The notes under the pieces were generated by a model. The model worked only from the letters and a program-made list of their open reading frames with translations, was not told where the DNA came from and ran no database searches. Shown piece after piece: positions 7,125 through 16,828 of a stretch of DNA of 64,000 nucleotides. Both the position numbers and the translations under genes were made by a program. Origin of the DNA: Neomoorella stamsii (GTDB lineage Bacteria; Bacillota; DSM-521; Neomoorellales; Neomoorellaceae); the NCBI RefSeq assembly GCF_002995805.1, contig NZ_PVXL01000046.1, positions 1 through 64,000 on the forward strand, written 5' to 3'. Position 1 is the first letter of the stretch; every line of letters begins with the position of its first letter.

Positions 7125-7541
7125 GGGAAAAAGGCCTCCTTCTCGAAATATCTAATCTGCTTGCCAATGAACAGGCTAATACCGTAAAAATAACTCTCTC
7201 ATGGGCTGGCATTGTTTGGCTCGCTCCGTGGTCCTCGCGAAGCGGCCTATGGCTCAGCTTCGGGCTAGGGCGCCCAGCACTCACTAAACTCAGGTACTTC
7301 CAAAGGTAGTACGACTGCATAAACCGAAGAACTGGTTACTGTAACTTGGTTACTGTGAGTGCTGGGCGGCCTATTCGGCATCCTTGCCTTTAGAATCCGG
7401 CCGAAGGCCTCACTGTCCTCGGCCCCGCTTATCATCCCTCAGCTTCGCCGTGGCCGCTTAGCCGCTCGGTAGAAGCTCGCTCGCTTCAACAAATACCAGC
7501 CGGGACATACCCCGCCATTTGCCTGCATACGCTTTGTTATC
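7125..7541. other. 417-bp non-coding insert within the riboflavin operon
   Basis: No convincing protein is encoded on either strand. The stretch holds a 14-bp perfect inverted repeat (7271-7284 and 7355-7368), a 10-bp direct repeat TGGTTACTGT (7333-7342 and 7347-7356), and several short GC-rich palindromes such as GAAGC..GCTTC. Its composition is unlike the tight neighbouring gene joints. It could be a repeat element or a decayed gene; no promoter or terminator with a T-run is evident. Confidence 0.6.
7271..7368. repeat. 14-bp inverted repeat with 70-base loop
   Basis: CGCCCAGCACTCAC and its exact reverse complement GTGAGTGCTGGGCG enclose a spacer that itself contains two copies of TGGTTACTGT 14 bases apart. 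In RNA this would form a strong stem in the middle of the rib transcript. Confidence 0.85.
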
Positions 7542-8756
7542 TCAACTTATCTGCAGCAGGTGGCCCATTTTTTCCTTTTTCGTTTTCAGGTAATGCCTGT
7601 TAACCCGGTTGGGGCACATTTCGATGGGAACCCTTTCGACAACCTTAAGGCCATATCCTTCCAGGCCGGCAATCTTTTTGGGATTATTGGTGAGGAGGCG
7701 GATCTGGCGGATTCCCAGGTCGGCCAGGATCTGGGCACCGATGCCGTAATCGCGCAAATCGGCCGGGAAACCCAGGGCTTCATTGGCTTCCACCGTATCC
7801 TTGCCCTCTTCCTGGAGCTTGTAGGCCTTGATTTTGTTGAGAAGGCCTATCCCCCGCCCTTCCTGGCGCATATAGAGGATAACGCCGCGGCCTTCCGCTT
7901 CAATCATGGCCATGGCCTGCTGGAGCTGCTCGCCGCAGTCGCAGCGTAAGGATCCAAAAACATCCCCCGTCAGGCACTCGGAGTGGACCCGGACCAGGAC
8001 CGGCTGGCCGCCGTCAATATCCCCTTTGACCAGGGCCAGGTGCCCTTTGCCGTTCATTATTTCTTCATAGGCAATGGCTTTAAAATGGCCGTAACTGGTG
8101 GGCAGGTCGGCCTCAGCCACCCGGCGGACCAGTTTCTCCGTCCGGCGGCGGTATTTAATTAAATCGGCGATGGTAATGAGCTTTAAACCGTGTTCCCGGC
8201 AGAAGGCATAGAGCTGGGGTACCCGGGCCATGGTGCCGTCGGGATTCATAATTTCGCAGATGACCCCGGCCGGGTAGAGGCCGGCCAGGCGGGCGAGATC
8301 AACGGCGGCTTCCGTATGGCCGGCCCGCCTCAACACCCCGTCTTCTCTGGCCCGCAGGGGAAAAATGTGTCCCGGCCGGCGCAGGTCTTCGGGCCGGGTG
8401 CGGGGATCAATAATCTTTTTTACCGTCAGGGCCCTTTCATAGGCGGAAATGCCGGTAGTCACCTCGGCTGCATCCACGGAAACGGTAAAGGCCGTCCCCA
8501 TGGACTCGTTATTCTGAGTGACCATGGGGCCCAGCTCCAGTTCATCCAGGCGCTTGCCCTCCACGGGGACACAGATCAGGCCCCGGGCATGGGTGGCCAT
8601 GAAATTAATGGCTTCCGGGGTAACCTTCTCCGCAGCGATAATCAAATCGCCTTCGTTTTCCCGGTCCTCGTCATCCACCACCACCACCATGCGCCCGGCC
8701 CGTATATCGGCAAGGGCTTCTTCAATGGTATTAAATTTAATTTCTCCTTCGCCCAT
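7542..8756 (-). CDS. ribBA: bifunctional 3,4-dihydroxy-2-butanone-4-phosphate synthase / GTP cyclohydrolase II
   Basis: A 404-residue fusion covering both precursor branches of riboflavin synthesis. Residues about 1-205 are RibB, with [20 protein letters not shown] and the [17 protein letters not shown] block; residues about 206-404 are RibA, with [21 protein letters not shown] (zinc cysteines) and [13 protein letters not shown]. The ATG with AAGGTGG upstream gives the usual N-terminus; an earlier in-frame start exists but would crowd ribE. Both halves are complete. Confidence 0.97.
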   Translation of the reverse strand: MGEGEIKFNTIEEALADIRAGRMVVVVDDEDRENEGDLIIAAEKVTPEAINFMATHARGLICVPVEGKRLDELELGPMVTQNNESMGTAFTVSVDAAEVTTGISAYERALTVKKIIDPRTRPEDLRRPGHIFPLRAREDGVLRRAGHTEAAVDLARLAGLYPAGVICEIMNPDGTMARVPQLYAFCREHGLKLITIADLIKYRRRTEKLVRRVAEADLPTSYGHFKAIAYEEIMNGKGHLALVKGDIDGGQPVLVRVHSECLTGDVFGSLRCDCGEQLQQAMAMIEAEGRGVILYMRQEGRGIGLLNKIKAYKLQEEGKDTVEANEALGFPADLRDYGIGAQILADLGIRQIRLLTNNPKKIAGLEGYGLKVVERVPIEMCPNRVNRHYLKTKKEKMGHLLQIS

Positions 8757-8781
8757 GGCGAACCACCTTCTTCCCCAAATA

Positions 8782-9432
8782 TTAAATAAAGCCATTGGCG
8801 GCCAGAAACTCCACGGTCAAACCCCTGCGGGCCGGCTCCTCTTGCGGCCCGGTGAGGAGCCTTTCCAGGTAACGGGCCAGCAGGTCGACTTCAATATTCA
8901 CCTTGTCCCCCGGCCCTTTGGTCCCCAAGATGGTATGCCGGGCCGTATGGGGAATGATGCCGACTGTTACCATGTTCCCTTCTACGGCAATGACCGTCAG
9001 GCTGGTACCATCAAGGGCCAGGGATCCTTTGGGAGCAATGTAGCGTTCCAGGCCGGGAGGTACCGCCACCACCAGTTCCCAGGCGATGCCTGCCTGCCGC
9101 TTCGTTTTAATTTCCCCTACGCCGTCCACGTGACCGCTGACCAGGTGGCCGCCCAGCCGCTCGCCCAGCTGCAGGGCCCGTTCCAGGTTGACCTTATCTC
9201 CAGCTTTTAAATAGCCCAGGGTGGTAACCCTCAAGGTTTCAGCCATAACTTCGGCTACCAGGGCTCCTGCCTTTAACTCAATTACCGTCAGGCAGGCGCC
9301 GTTAACGGCAATACTGTCGCCACACCTGGTCCCGGCCAGGACTTTCGCGGCGGCAATGGTTAACCGCGCTCCCTGGGTCCTGGGTTCTACCCGCTGGATG
9401 GTGCCTATTTCTTCAATCAAGCCGGTGAACAA
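8782..9432 (-). CDS. ribE: riboflavin synthase, alpha subunit type
   Basis: A 216-residue riboflavin synthase, which dismutates two lumazines to riboflavin plus the ribitylaminouracil. Two homologous barrel repeats are seen: [11 protein letters not shown] with NGACLTV in the first, and GHVDGVGEI with [10 protein letters not shown] in the second. I set the start at a TTG so that the protein begins with the invariant MFTGLIEE; GAGGGGAAAGAGC precedes it, and it overlaps the end of ribD by 20 bases. A GTG ten codons upstream is possible but unlike the family. Confidence 0.93.
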   Translation of the reverse strand: MFTGLIEEIGTIQRVEPRTQGARLTIAAAKVLAGTRCGDSIAVNGACLTVIELKAGALVAEVMAETLRVTTLGYLKAGDKVNLERALQLGERLGGHLVSGHVDGVGEIKTKRQAGIAWELVVAVPPGLERYIAPKGSLALDGTSLTVIAVEGNMVTVGIIPHTARHTILGTKGPGDKVNIEVDLLARYLERLLTGPQEEPARRGLTVEFLAANGFI

Positions 9433-10546
9433 GCTCTTTCCCCTCTTTAGCCAAGTATCCACTTAACATAATATCCACGCCACAGGGTTCCACCTGGATT
9501 CTTTCCAGCTGCCAGGCTTCTTCCGGGCTGGCTACCCCCAGGCCCCCTACCGGTCCAGGGGCGGCAATGCCGCCAAAGATCTTGGGAGCAATAAGGGCCA
9601 CCACCTTATCTACTACCCCGGCAGCCAGGGCGGTAGCATTTACCCCGGCCCCGCCTTCTACAAGAATACTGGTAATCTGGCGCCGGGCCAGTTCAGCCAG
9701 CAGGGGCTGCCAGGCCACCCGGCCGTCTTCTGCCGGTAAGACTATGACCTCGATGCCCCTGGCAGCCAGCTGCTGCCGGGCTTCTACCGGCGCTGCCGCG
9801 GTGGTGGCCACCAGGGTGGGCGCCGGGGAAGCCAGGTTCAACACCCTGGCCGTTAAAGGTATCCTTAAATGGCTGTCCAGGATTACCCTCACGGCGTCAC
9901 GGCCCTTGCCCCCCGGCAGGCGGGTGGTGAGCTCGGGGTCATCGGCCAGGACGGTGCCGATTCCCACCAGGATGGCGTCATGGGTATCCCGTAGCTCATG
10001 GGCCTTTTGCCTGGCTGCCGGGCCGGTAATCCAGCGGGAAGCCCCGGAACGGGTGGCGATTTTACCGTCCAGGGTTAGGGCCATCTTGAGGGTCACCCAG
10101 GGCTGCCCGGTGGTAATATACTTGATAAAGGCTTCATTCAGCCGCCGGGCTTCATCTTCTAAGAGGCCCATCTCCACTTCAATCCCGGCCCGGCGGAGGG
10201 CCTGGAAGCCGCCACCGGCCACCTTGGGATTGGGGTCGGCCATGGCTGCCACCACCCGCCGGATACCAGCGGTAATGATGGCTTCCGTGCAGGGCGGTGT
10301 GCGGCCATAGTGACAGCAGGGCTCCAGGGTAACATAGAGGGTGGCGCCCCTAGCTGCTTCACCGGCGGCCCGCAGGGCATGGACCTCGGCATGGGGGGTA
10401 CCGGCCTGCTGGTGGTAGCCTTCACCTACCACCCGGCCGTCCCGGACAATAACGGCGCCCACGGCCGGGTTGGGGCTGGTACGGCCCAGGCCCAGCCGGG
10501 CAAGTTCCAGAGCCCGGCGCATGTACTCGACATCCTCTGGAGACAT
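9413..10546 (-). CDS. ribD: bifunctional diaminohydroxyphosphoribosylaminopyrimidine deaminase / reductase
   Basis: A 377-residue RibD carrying out the second and third steps from GTP to riboflavin. The deaminase half has HAEVHAL and TLEPCCHYGRTPPC zinc ligands (residues about 50-85); the reductase half starts near residue 150 with TLKMALTLDGKIAT and has SRWITG and LVEGGAGVNA. First gene of the operon, about 50 bases downstream of the FMN-riboswitch terminator. GAGGAG ribosome site. Full length. Confidence 0.97.
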   Translation of the reverse strand: MSPEDVEYMRRALELARLGLGRTSPNPAVGAVIVRDGRVVGEGYHQQAGTPHAEVHALRAAGEAARGATLYVTLEPCCHYGRTPPCTEAIITAGIRRVVAAMADPNPKVAGGGFQALRRAGIEVEMGLLEDEARRLNEAFIKYITTGQPWVTLKMALTLDGKIATRSGASRWITGPAARQKAHELRDTHDAILVGIGTVLADDPELTTRLPGGKGRDAVRVILDSHLRIPLTARVLNLASPAPTLVATTAAAPVEARQQLAARGIEVIVLPAEDGRVAWQPLLAELARRQITSILVEGGAGVNATALAAGVVDKVVALIAPKIFGGIAAPGPVGGLGVASPEEAWQLERIQVEPCGVDIMLSGYLAKEGKELVHRLD

Positions 10547-10593
10547 TTCCGCTTGCTCCTCTTAATTTCTTTTTAATTTCTTTTCAAGGTATT

Positions 10594-10622
10594 AAAAAAC
10601 CCCGGGGTTGTACTCCGGGGTT
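10594..10622 (-). terminator. FMN-controlled attenuator terminator
   Basis: Minus-strand hairpin with arms AACCCCGG and CCGGGGTT followed by TTTTTAAT, just 3' of the FMN aptamer. When FMN is bound this should form and stop transcription of ribD-ribE-ribBA-ribH. Confidence 0.88.
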
Positions 10623-10640
10623 AGACAGGGCAAAGGATAC

Positions 10641-10757
10641 AAAACGCCTTCTCCCTTCCAGACTGTCACTGTCGGCCCCGGAATTGCACCGGGTCTGCCT
10701 TTGCGGCTCGCGGGCTTTTACCGCCGGTAAGGAATTGCACCTAACCCCGAAGGACGT
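10641..10757 (-). ncRNA. FMN riboswitch (RFN element)
   Basis: The minus strand contains the characteristic conserved blocks: GGGGTTAGGTGCAATTCC at the 5' side, ACCGGCGGTAAA, AGCCCGCGAGCC, GGTGCAATTCCGG, CCGACAGT and the closing GGGAGAAGG. These are the signature of the FMN aptamer that controls riboflavin genes. It starts about where the upstream promoter would initiate and ends before a T-run terminator, so control is by premature termination. Confidence 0.95.
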
Positions 10758-10764
10758 TACTGTA

Positions 10765-10793
10765 ATTATAGACCTATAGCCCGCCGGCGTCAA
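10765..10793 (-). promoter_or_regulatory. rib operon promoter
   Basis: Minus-strand TTGACG, 17 bases, TATAAT. The -35 box overlaps the end of rpe; initiation would fall at the first bases of the FMN aptamer. Confidence 0.88.
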
Positions 10794-11458
10794 GGAGCAG
10801 GTGTTAACCTCCCTGCCTGTCGTAAAGTGTTGATGGCTGCCGCCCGGTCAGGGCTGCCAAAGATGGCCGAACCGGCTACCAGGACGGTGGCTCCCGCCTG
10901 GCAGGCGGCCGGGGCTGTGACCGGGGTAATGCCCCCGTCTACCTCCAGCAAGATGTCCTGTTTATTCTGCCGCAACCTGGCGGACAGGGAGGCTATTTTC
11001 GGCAACATGGCCGGGATAAAGTCCTGGCCCCCAAAGCCCGGATTTACTGTCATTAATAAAATCATATCCACCTCACCTAAGATATGATCCAGCACCGAGA
11101 GCGGTGTGGCCGGGTTTAAGGCTACTGCCGGCCGGCAGCCGGCAGCGCGGATTTGCTGCAGCACCCGGTGGAGGTGGGTACAGGCTTCGGCGTGGACGCT
11201 GATATAGTCGGCGCCAGCTGCCGCAAAGGGAGCGATAAAGTCTTCCGGGTGGGAAAGCATCAGGTGCACATCAAAAATCAGCCGGCTTTTTGGCCGTAAG
11301 GCGGCCACCAGGTCCGGCCCGAAGGTAATATTGGGGACAAAATGGCCATCCATGATATCCAGGTGCAACCAGTCAGCACCCCCGGCAGCTACGTCTTCTA
11401 TTTCAGCCTGGAGGTTACCGAAGTCGGCAGCCAGCAGTGAGGGAGCAATAAAGGGCAT
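10790..11458 (-). CDS. rpe: ribulose-phosphate 3-epimerase
   Basis: A 222-residue TIM-barrel epimerase interconverting ribulose 5-phosphate and xylulose 5-phosphate. Family blocks: IAPSLLAADF, HLDIMDGHFVPNITFGP, FDVHLMLSHPE, MTVNPGFGGQDFIP and LEVDGGI. It follows rsgA by 2 bases and closes the prkC-rsgA-rpe unit, an order conserved in many Firmicutes. Its 3' end overlaps the -35 element of the riboflavin promoter. Confidence 0.96.
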   Translation of the reverse strand: MPFIAPSLLAADFGNLQAEIEDVAAGGADWLHLDIMDGHFVPNITFGPDLVAALRPKSRLIFDVHLMLSHPEDFIAPFAAAGADYISVHAEACTHLHRVLQQIRAAGCRPAVALNPATPLSVLDHILGEVDMILLMTVNPGFGGQDFIPAMLPKIASLSARLRQNKQDILLEVDGGITPVTAPAACQAGATVLVAGSAIFGSPDRAAAINTLRQAGRLTPAP

Positions 11459-11460
11459 TA

Positions 11461-12327
11461 TTAATAACTCCTTTCCCTGGCAATAACCTCAGCTAAAAAA
11501 TTCAGGTAATGCTCATAACGGTGCCTGGCAATTTCCCCGGCCTCTACCGCTGCTGCTACGGCACAGCCGGGTTCACCCCGGTGCAGGCAGGAATTAAAAC
11601 GGCAACGGCCTATTAAGGGTTCCATCTCACGAAAATAGCCAGCTACCTCTAACCTGTCCAGGGATGGTAAATCCAGGCGGCTGAAGCCCGGAGTGTCGGC
11701 TACCCAGCCCCCGCCCGGGAGACGGATTAATTCGGCATGACGGGTGGTATGGCGGCCACGGCCCCCTTTGGCGCTCACTTCGCCCGTCCGTAAGTTGAGT
11801 TCCGGCTGGAGGGCATTGAGGAGGGAGGACTTGCCCACGCCGGAGGGGCCAGCAAAGGTACTGAGCCGCCCTGCCAGGACCTCCCTGAGCTTCTCTACAC
11901 CCTGGCCAGTGCGGGCACTGGCGATTAAATTCGGATAGCCGATTTGCCGGTAAATACCGGGTAAATCCTGGTAGTCCTTCCGGGCGACATCGACTTTATT
12001 CCAGACAATAATGGCCTGAATATCCTTAACGCCACTCAAAAAAAGTAGGCGATCCAGCAGTTCCAGGTCTGGTGGCGGCGTGCTTAAGGAGAAAACGATA
12101 ATAGCCTGCTCCACATTGGCCACGGCCGGACGCTCCAGGAGGGTACGCCGGGGTTTTACAGCTTCAATCACCCCTTCCCCGGGACCCAGGGGCACCATTT
12201 CCACCCGGTCACCTGGCAGGAGGTCTGTCTCCCGTCGAAAGCGGCCACGCAGGCGGCAGGTCCAGACCTGGCCCCCGCTTTCCACATAGTAAAAACCACC
12301 GTAACGCCGTAAAAGGATGCCTTCCAT
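11461..12327 (-). CDS. rsgA: small-ribosomal-subunit biogenesis GTPase RsgA
   Basis: A 288-residue circularly permuted GTPase that checks late 30S assembly. Order of parts: N-terminal OB fold, NKVD (G4), then FAGPSGVGKSSLLN (G1), and DTPGFSRLD (G3), with a C-terminal zinc site CRFNSCLHRGEPGCAV. The ATG with GGGAGGATGGC upstream is chosen, 10 bases after the prkC stop; an upstream in-frame extension would overlap prkC. Confidence 0.96.
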   Translation of the reverse strand: MEGILLRRYGGFYYVESGGQVWTCRLRGRFRRETDLLPGDRVEMVPLGPGEGVIEAVKPRRTLLERPAVANVEQAIIVFSLSTPPPDLELLDRLLFLSGVKDIQAIIVWNKVDVARKDYQDLPGIYRQIGYPNLIASARTGQGVEKLREVLAGRLSTFAGPSGVGKSSLLNALQPELNLRTGEVSAKGGRGRHTTRHAELIRLPGGGWVADTPGFSRLDLPSLDRLEVAGYFREMEPLIGRCRFNSCLHRGEPGCAVAAAVEAGEIARHRYEHYLNFLAEVIARERSY

Positions 12328-12337
12328 GCCATCCTCC

Positions 12338-14185
12338 CTACGGTAAATCCCGCACGTAAATAAGATTGCCATCGCGGAAGACCTGGAGCTTACCCTTACC
12401 AAAGTACGTGATCACGGTCTGGATTTGCTGGCCTTTCTCCTGCTTCTTATTCAATACCTCGCTGGTCCCTTTCGCATCGGTAACAACGATCCGCACCTCG
12501 TGATCTTTATCATCTGGCGCCGGGGGAACAGTGACGCCCAGTTGTTTCTGAGCCGGTCCCGGCCCCTGGCTGACAACTAAATTAATGGCACTACCCTGCA
12601 GGACACTGGACCCCGGTCGCGGGTCCTGGTCAATAACTATCCCAGGGAATTGCTCCTCGCTGCGCTGGTAAGTCAGGGTCCCTTGCTGCAGCTTCGCCGC
12701 CGCCAGCTGCTGTTGGGCCTCAGCCAGGGAATAGCCTATCAGCCTGGGAGCAGGGACCAACTGGGGTTCCGGTCCTTTACTGACAATCAGCCTGACCTCG
12801 GTACCTTCGGGCTGCTTGGTGTTACCGGGAGGATTTTGCTCTACTACTGATCCGGCGGGAATACTGGGATGATATACTTTCAGTGAATCGCCTACAACCC
12901 GTAAACCGGCATTTTCCAGCTGCAGGCGGGCCTCCCGTTCCGTAAAACCAACGACGGGGGGCACCGTCACCATACGGCTACCCTGGCTGACGGTCAGGGT
13001 TACAACCCGCCCGCGGCGGACCCGTTCCCCGGCTGCGGGCTCCTGGGCCATAACCTGTCCCGCCGGTATCTCGGCATTATACTGCCTGCTGCCAACCTGG
13101 CCACGCAAACCGGCTGCCGCCAGCCGGTCCATGGCCTGGCCTTCAGTAAGGCCAGTTACAGGCGGTACCACCGTCTCCCCGACGAGGAGGTAATAACGAA
13201 ATCCAGCCCACAGGCCGGCGGCAGCCAGGCCTAAAAAGAGGAGGACCATTAAAACCCAGGCCCACACTCGCGGCCGCCGGCGCGGCCGGGCGGGACTGGC
13301 CGGTGGGTCGGGAGCCTCCAGCGCTGGCAGGACCTGGGTGGCAAAGGTATCTTCCGTCAGGGCATTTCTTACGGCCAGCAGGTCGGAACGTAAGGCGGCC
13401 GCCGACGGGTAGCGTCGTTCCGGCTCCTTTTCCAGGGTACGCATGACAATACGCTCCAGGGCCGGCGGGACACCGGGGTTTATTTCCCGCAAGGGCCGTG
13501 GGGATTCCTGGATATGCTTGATGGCCACGGCTACCGGGGTCTCACCGTGGAAAGGAAGATCCCCGGTCAGCATTTCATACAGGACAATACCAAAGGAATA
13601 AATATCGGCCGCTGCGCCGGTAACCCCGCCCCTGGCCTGCTCTGGCGCCAGATAATGAACAGAACCGACCATGGTGCCGTTGTAAGACATGGTCGCTTCG
13701 TTGACGGCCTGGGCGATACCAAAATCAGTTACCTTGACCCGGCCATTGCGGGTAATGAGGATGTTATGGGGTTTAATATCCCGGTGGATAACGCCATTTT
13801 CATGGGCATGCTCCAGGGCGTCACAAATCTGCAGGGCTATATCTATAGCCTCCAGGGGCGGCAGGGGCGCCCGTTCGGTGATAAGATCCTTTAATGACCG
13901 CCCCTCAACATACTCCATAATCAGGTAATGGATGCCGTCTTCCTGGCCGACGTCATAAATACTGACCACATTGGGATGGGACAAGCTGGCTACAGCCTGG
14001 GCTTCCCTCTGGAACCGGGTTAAAAAATCCTTATCGCTGGCATACTGTTCCCGCAAAATTTTGATGGTCACATAGCGGTGCAGCAGGCGGTCCTGGCCCC
14101 GGTAGACCCGGGCCATACCCCCGCCCCCCAGTTCATCAATTATCTCATAACGACCTTCCAGGATTTTGCCAATCATTTTATCCAT
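12338..14185 (-). CDS. prkC: PASTA-domain serine/threonine kinase
   Basis: A 615-residue membrane kinase of the PrkC/Stk1 type, sensing muropeptides or lipid II and controlling wall synthesis and spore germination. Kinase domain about 12-275 with GGGGMARVY, HRDIKPHN, VTDFGIAQ and APEQAR; basic-proline linker; one transmembrane helix about 310-330; three PASTA repeats (each opening with a V-P-x-V/L-x-G-like element: VVPPVTGLT, TVPPVVGFT, PAPRLIGYS); then an extra C-terminal tail of about 70 residues with no PASTA character. It begins 4 bases after the pbp stop and is encoded with its phosphatase in the same cluster. Confidence 0.96.
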   Translation of the reverse strand: MDKMIGKILEGRYEIIDELGGGGMARVYRGQDRLLHRYVTIKILREQYASDKDFLTRFQREAQAVASLSHPNVVSIYDVGQEDGIHYLIMEYVEGRSLKDLITERAPLPPLEAIDIALQICDALEHAHENGVIHRDIKPHNILITRNGRVKVTDFGIAQAVNEATMSYNGTMVGSVHYLAPEQARGGVTGAAADIYSFGIVLYEMLTGDLPFHGETPVAVAIKHIQESPRPLREINPGVPPALERIVMRTLEKEPERRYPSAAALRSDLLAVRNALTEDTFATQVLPALEAPDPPASPARPRRRPRVWAWVLMVLLFLGLAAAGLWAGFRYYLLVGETVVPPVTGLTEGQAMDRLAAAGLRGQVGSRQYNAEIPAGQVMAQEPAAGERVRRGRVVTLTVSQGSRMVTVPPVVGFTEREARLQLENAGLRVVGDSLKVYHPSIPAGSVVEQNPPGNTKQPEGTEVRLIVSKGPEPQLVPAPRLIGYSLAEAQQQLAAAKLQQGTLTYQRSEEQFPGIVIDQDPRPGSSVLQGSAINLVVSQGPGPAQKQLGVTVPPAPDDKDHEVRIVVTDAKGTSEVLNKKQEKGQQIQTVITYFGKGKLQVFRDGNLIYVRDLP

Positions 14186-14189
14186 CTTA

Positions 14190-15575
14190 TCACCGCCTCA
14201 AGGCTGCCGCCAGAATTTCCCGGGCCAGGGGAGCTGCTATAACGCCGCCCGCACCGGCATTTTCCACTACTACGGCTACAGCGATCCGGGGTTCATCCGC
14301 CGTGGCAAAGGCCACCAGCCAGGCATGGGCTTCGCCCCCGGGGTTCTGGGCTGAGCCTGTTTTGGCCGCCACCTGGATCCCCGGTAAGCTTGCGGCCGTA
14401 GCTGTCCCACCGTTAACTGTAGCCACCATGGCTTCTTTAATATCCGTCGCTACTTTAGCCCCGGTTACCACCTGGAGAGGCCGCGGCACAGCCTGCCAGA
14501 GGAGCCGGCCACCTGCTACCGTTATCTTCTCGACCAGGTAAGGTTGCATTAAGATACCCTTATTGGCAATGGCCGCCGTGACCATGGCCATTTGCAGGGG
14601 CGTTGCCAGGACGGCCCCCTGGCCAATGGCGCCCTCTGCCAGGGCGCTGGCATCCAGGCGGCCCGGCACCCGGGATTCCTCGACTGGCAGGTCAAATTTT
14701 AAAGGTTTATCAAAGCCATACAGGGCTGCCGTTTCTTTGAATTTATCCGCCCCGGCTTCCAGGGCCAGGGTGGCAAAGGTAACATTGCAGGAATACATCA
14801 TGGCCTGCTGGAAATTCAGGTGGCCATGGGGCCGGGGACAGGTAAGCTTCCAACCCTGGACCTCCAGGTAGCCCGGGCAGTAGAAATCACGCTGCAAAAT
14901 ACCAGGGTCGACTTCCAGGGCCGCGGTGGCCGTTACCAGCTTCATAATCGAACCAGGGGGATAGAGGCCCTGGATGGCCCGGTTCAAGAGGGGACTGCCG
15001 GCGCCGGGGCTATTAATCCGCTGCCATTCCTCCTCCAGCCGGTTGGGGTCAAAGGTCGGGCTGCTGGCCAGGGCCAGGACGGCACCGGTACGCGGGTCCA
15101 GGGCCACAGCCGCTCCCCGCCGGCCGGCCAGCAAGCTGGTTGCCAGGCGTTGTAAATCGGCATCCAGGGTCAGGGTCAGGTCATTACCCCGGGCCACCTG
15201 GCCCATTAAACGCCGCCCTTGATTAAGGAGGTGCTGCCAGCCGGTAAAACCCAGGAGGTCCCCATCCCGGCTGGCTTCCAGGCCACTGCTGCCAAAGCGC
15301 CCGGAAACATACCCTACCACCAGGGCTGCTGCCGGGCCGTAAGGGTACTGGCGCTGGAACTGGCCCGGGTTCCCCACTGTCCGGGCCAGGACCCTGCCGG
15401 CGCGATCATAAATCGCCCCGCGCTCGGTTTGCTGCTCCACCAGGTTCAAGCGCGGATTTAGCGGGTTTAAATATAACCTCTCGCCGGCTATGGCCTGGAT
15501 GTAGGTCAGGTGAACAATAAGAATGACGAAAATTACGCCTGTCGCCAGGGCCAGGCGGCGCACCCTGGTTTTCAT
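14190..15575 (-). CDS. class B penicillin-binding protein (transpeptidase)
   Basis: A 461-residue single-span PBP. An N-terminal membrane helix (residues about 8-30) precedes a short dimerisation region (RGAIYDRAGRVLA) and the transpeptidase domain with the three catalytic motifs: SIMK (PPGSIMKLV), SCN (MYSCNVTF) and KTGS (AAKTGSAQN). It cross-links peptidoglycan outside the membrane. Shorter than PBP2/SpoVD proteins and closest to the PbpA type found beside FtsW/RodA. ATGA overlap of start and stop with the upstream ftsW-type gene implies translational coupling. Confidence 0.93.
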   Translation of the reverse strand: MKTRVRRLALATGVIFVILIVHLTYIQAIAGERLYLNPLNPRLNLVEQQTERGAIYDRAGRVLARTVGNPGQFQRQYPYGPAAALVVGYVSGRFGSSGLEASRDGDLLGFTGWQHLLNQGRRLMGQVARGNDLTLTLDADLQRLATSLLAGRRGAAVALDPRTGAVLALASSPTFDPNRLEEEWQRINSPGAGSPLLNRAIQGLYPPGSIMKLVTATAALEVDPGILQRDFYCPGYLEVQGWKLTCPRPHGHLNFQQAMMYSCNVTFATLALEAGADKFKETAALYGFDKPLKFDLPVEESRVPGRLDASALAEGAIGQGAVLATPLQMAMVTAAIANKGILMQPYLVEKITVAGGRLLWQAVPRPLQVVTGAKVATDIKEAMVATVNGGTATAASLPGIQVAAKTGSAQNPGGEAHAWLVAFATADEPRIAVAVVVENAGAGGVIAAPLAREILAAALRR

Positions 15576-16828
15576 GGTTTGGCCTCCCGGCCGGCAGCAC
15601 TGACATTGAGGAGTAAAGCTAACAGCAGGTAGCTAATCACCAGGGAACTACCGCCATAACTGACAAAGGGCAGGGTCACCCCCGTCAGGGGCAGGAGTTT
15701 GCTGACCCCGGCCATGATGACCAGGGCCTGGAAAGTACAGAGGACGGTCAGCCCGCCAGCCAGCAACATGCCCTGTTCCTCGGGGGCCCGGAGGGCGGCC
15801 CGGAAACCTCGCAGGGCAAATAACAGGTAGAAAAGAATAACCCCCAGGCTGCCCATTAATCCCATTTCCTCGCCCATGGTAGCAAAGATAAAGTCCGTGG
15901 CTACGGCCGGGATCACCTGGGAATAACCCAGGCCCAAGCCAGTACCAAAGATACCGCCGCTGCCCAGGGAGATCAGGGCCTGGACAACCTGGTAACCTGC
16001 CCCGGTATAATCAGCCCAGGGGTTGATCCACACGGCAATGCGCGCCCGGAGATAGGGAAAAGCCAGGTAAGCCAGTACCGCCCCCAGGCTAAATAAGGCT
16101 CCTCCCGCCACACAAAAGCGTAATTTCCCGGTGGCCAGGTAAAGCATGGCCAGGAAAGTAACGAGGAGAATCAGGGCTGAACCCAGGTCCCGCTGCAGGA
16201 CCAGCAATAGAACGGCCATAGCTACAGCGACCAGGAGGGGGCCCCAGGATATCCGCCCTGCTCCCTGGACCAGTAGTTCCCTTTTGTCGCTTAAATAGCC
16301 GGCCAGGTACATGACCATGAGAACCTTGACAGCTTCTACCGGTTGCATGCGGAAGGAACCAAGGGTCAGCCAGCTCTTGGCCCCACCGATGCGCGTCCCT
16401 GCCAGGACGGTAATGAAGAGGAAAAAAAGCCCCAGGGATAAAAAGAGATAGGGGTACTGCTCCAGGCGCTGGTAATCCCGAAAACCAGTGGCTACGACTA
16501 TCAGGACTAAAAGCCCCAGTATGGTCCAGATAATCTGGCGGTAAGCCAGACCGGGATCCAGGCGGAACAAAAAGGTAAGGCCCAGGGCCGTCAGGCTGGC
16601 CGCCAGGGGAAGGAGAAATTGATCGCCACCATGGCGGGTAACCCTTAAAATCAAGTGCACCCCCCAGAAGCCCCCCAGCAGCAGGGCCAGGGCATAGGCC
16701 GGCTGCCAGCCTGGTTGGCGGGGGACAAAGGTTACCATATAACCGTACCCGGCAGTCAGGATTAAAGACGGCCAGATGAGCAGGGCCATCTCCTGCCCCC
16801 GGTTCGTGCTGGTGCCGCTGCTACTCAT
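15572..16828 (-). CDS. FtsW/RodA/SpoVE-family peptidoglycan polymerase
   Basis: A 418-residue SEDS protein with about ten to twelve membrane helices, the glycan-polymerising partner of the class B PBP encoded next. Typical segments: GGAKSWLTLGSFRMQPVEAVKVLMVMYLA split here as GAKSWL and QPVEAVKV, DLGSALI, and the C-terminal PFVSYGGSSLVISY. I cannot tell divisome FtsW from elongation RodA by sequence alone. The ATG overlaps the end of the phosphatase gene (ATGAGTAG); the longer frame is not needed. Confidence 0.93.
   Translation of the reverse strand: MSSSGTSTNRGQEMALLIWPSLILTAGYGYMVTFVPRQPGWQPAYALALLLGGFWGVHLILRVTRHGGDQFLLPLAASLTALGLTFLFRLDPGLAYRQIIWTILGLLVLIVVATGFRDYQRLEQYPYLFLSLGLFFLFITVLAGTRIGGAKSWLTLGSFRMQPVEAVKVLMVMYLAGYLSDKRELLVQGAGRISWGPLLVAVAMAVLLLVLQRDLGSALILLVTFLAMLYLATGKLRFCVAGGALFSLGAVLAYLAFPYLRARIAVWINPWADYTGAGYQVVQALISLGSGGIFGTGLGLGYSQVIPAVATDFIFATMGEEMGLMGSLGVILFYLLFALRGFRAALRAPEEQGMLLAGGLTVLCTFQALVIMAGVSKLLPLTGVTLPFVSYGGSSLVISYLLLALLLNVSAAGREAKP

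Noticed and set aside
8190-9210. Long plus-strand open frames opposite ribBA and ribE
   Set aside because: Histidine-, glycine- or serine-rich compositions typical of antisense reading of GC-rich genes.
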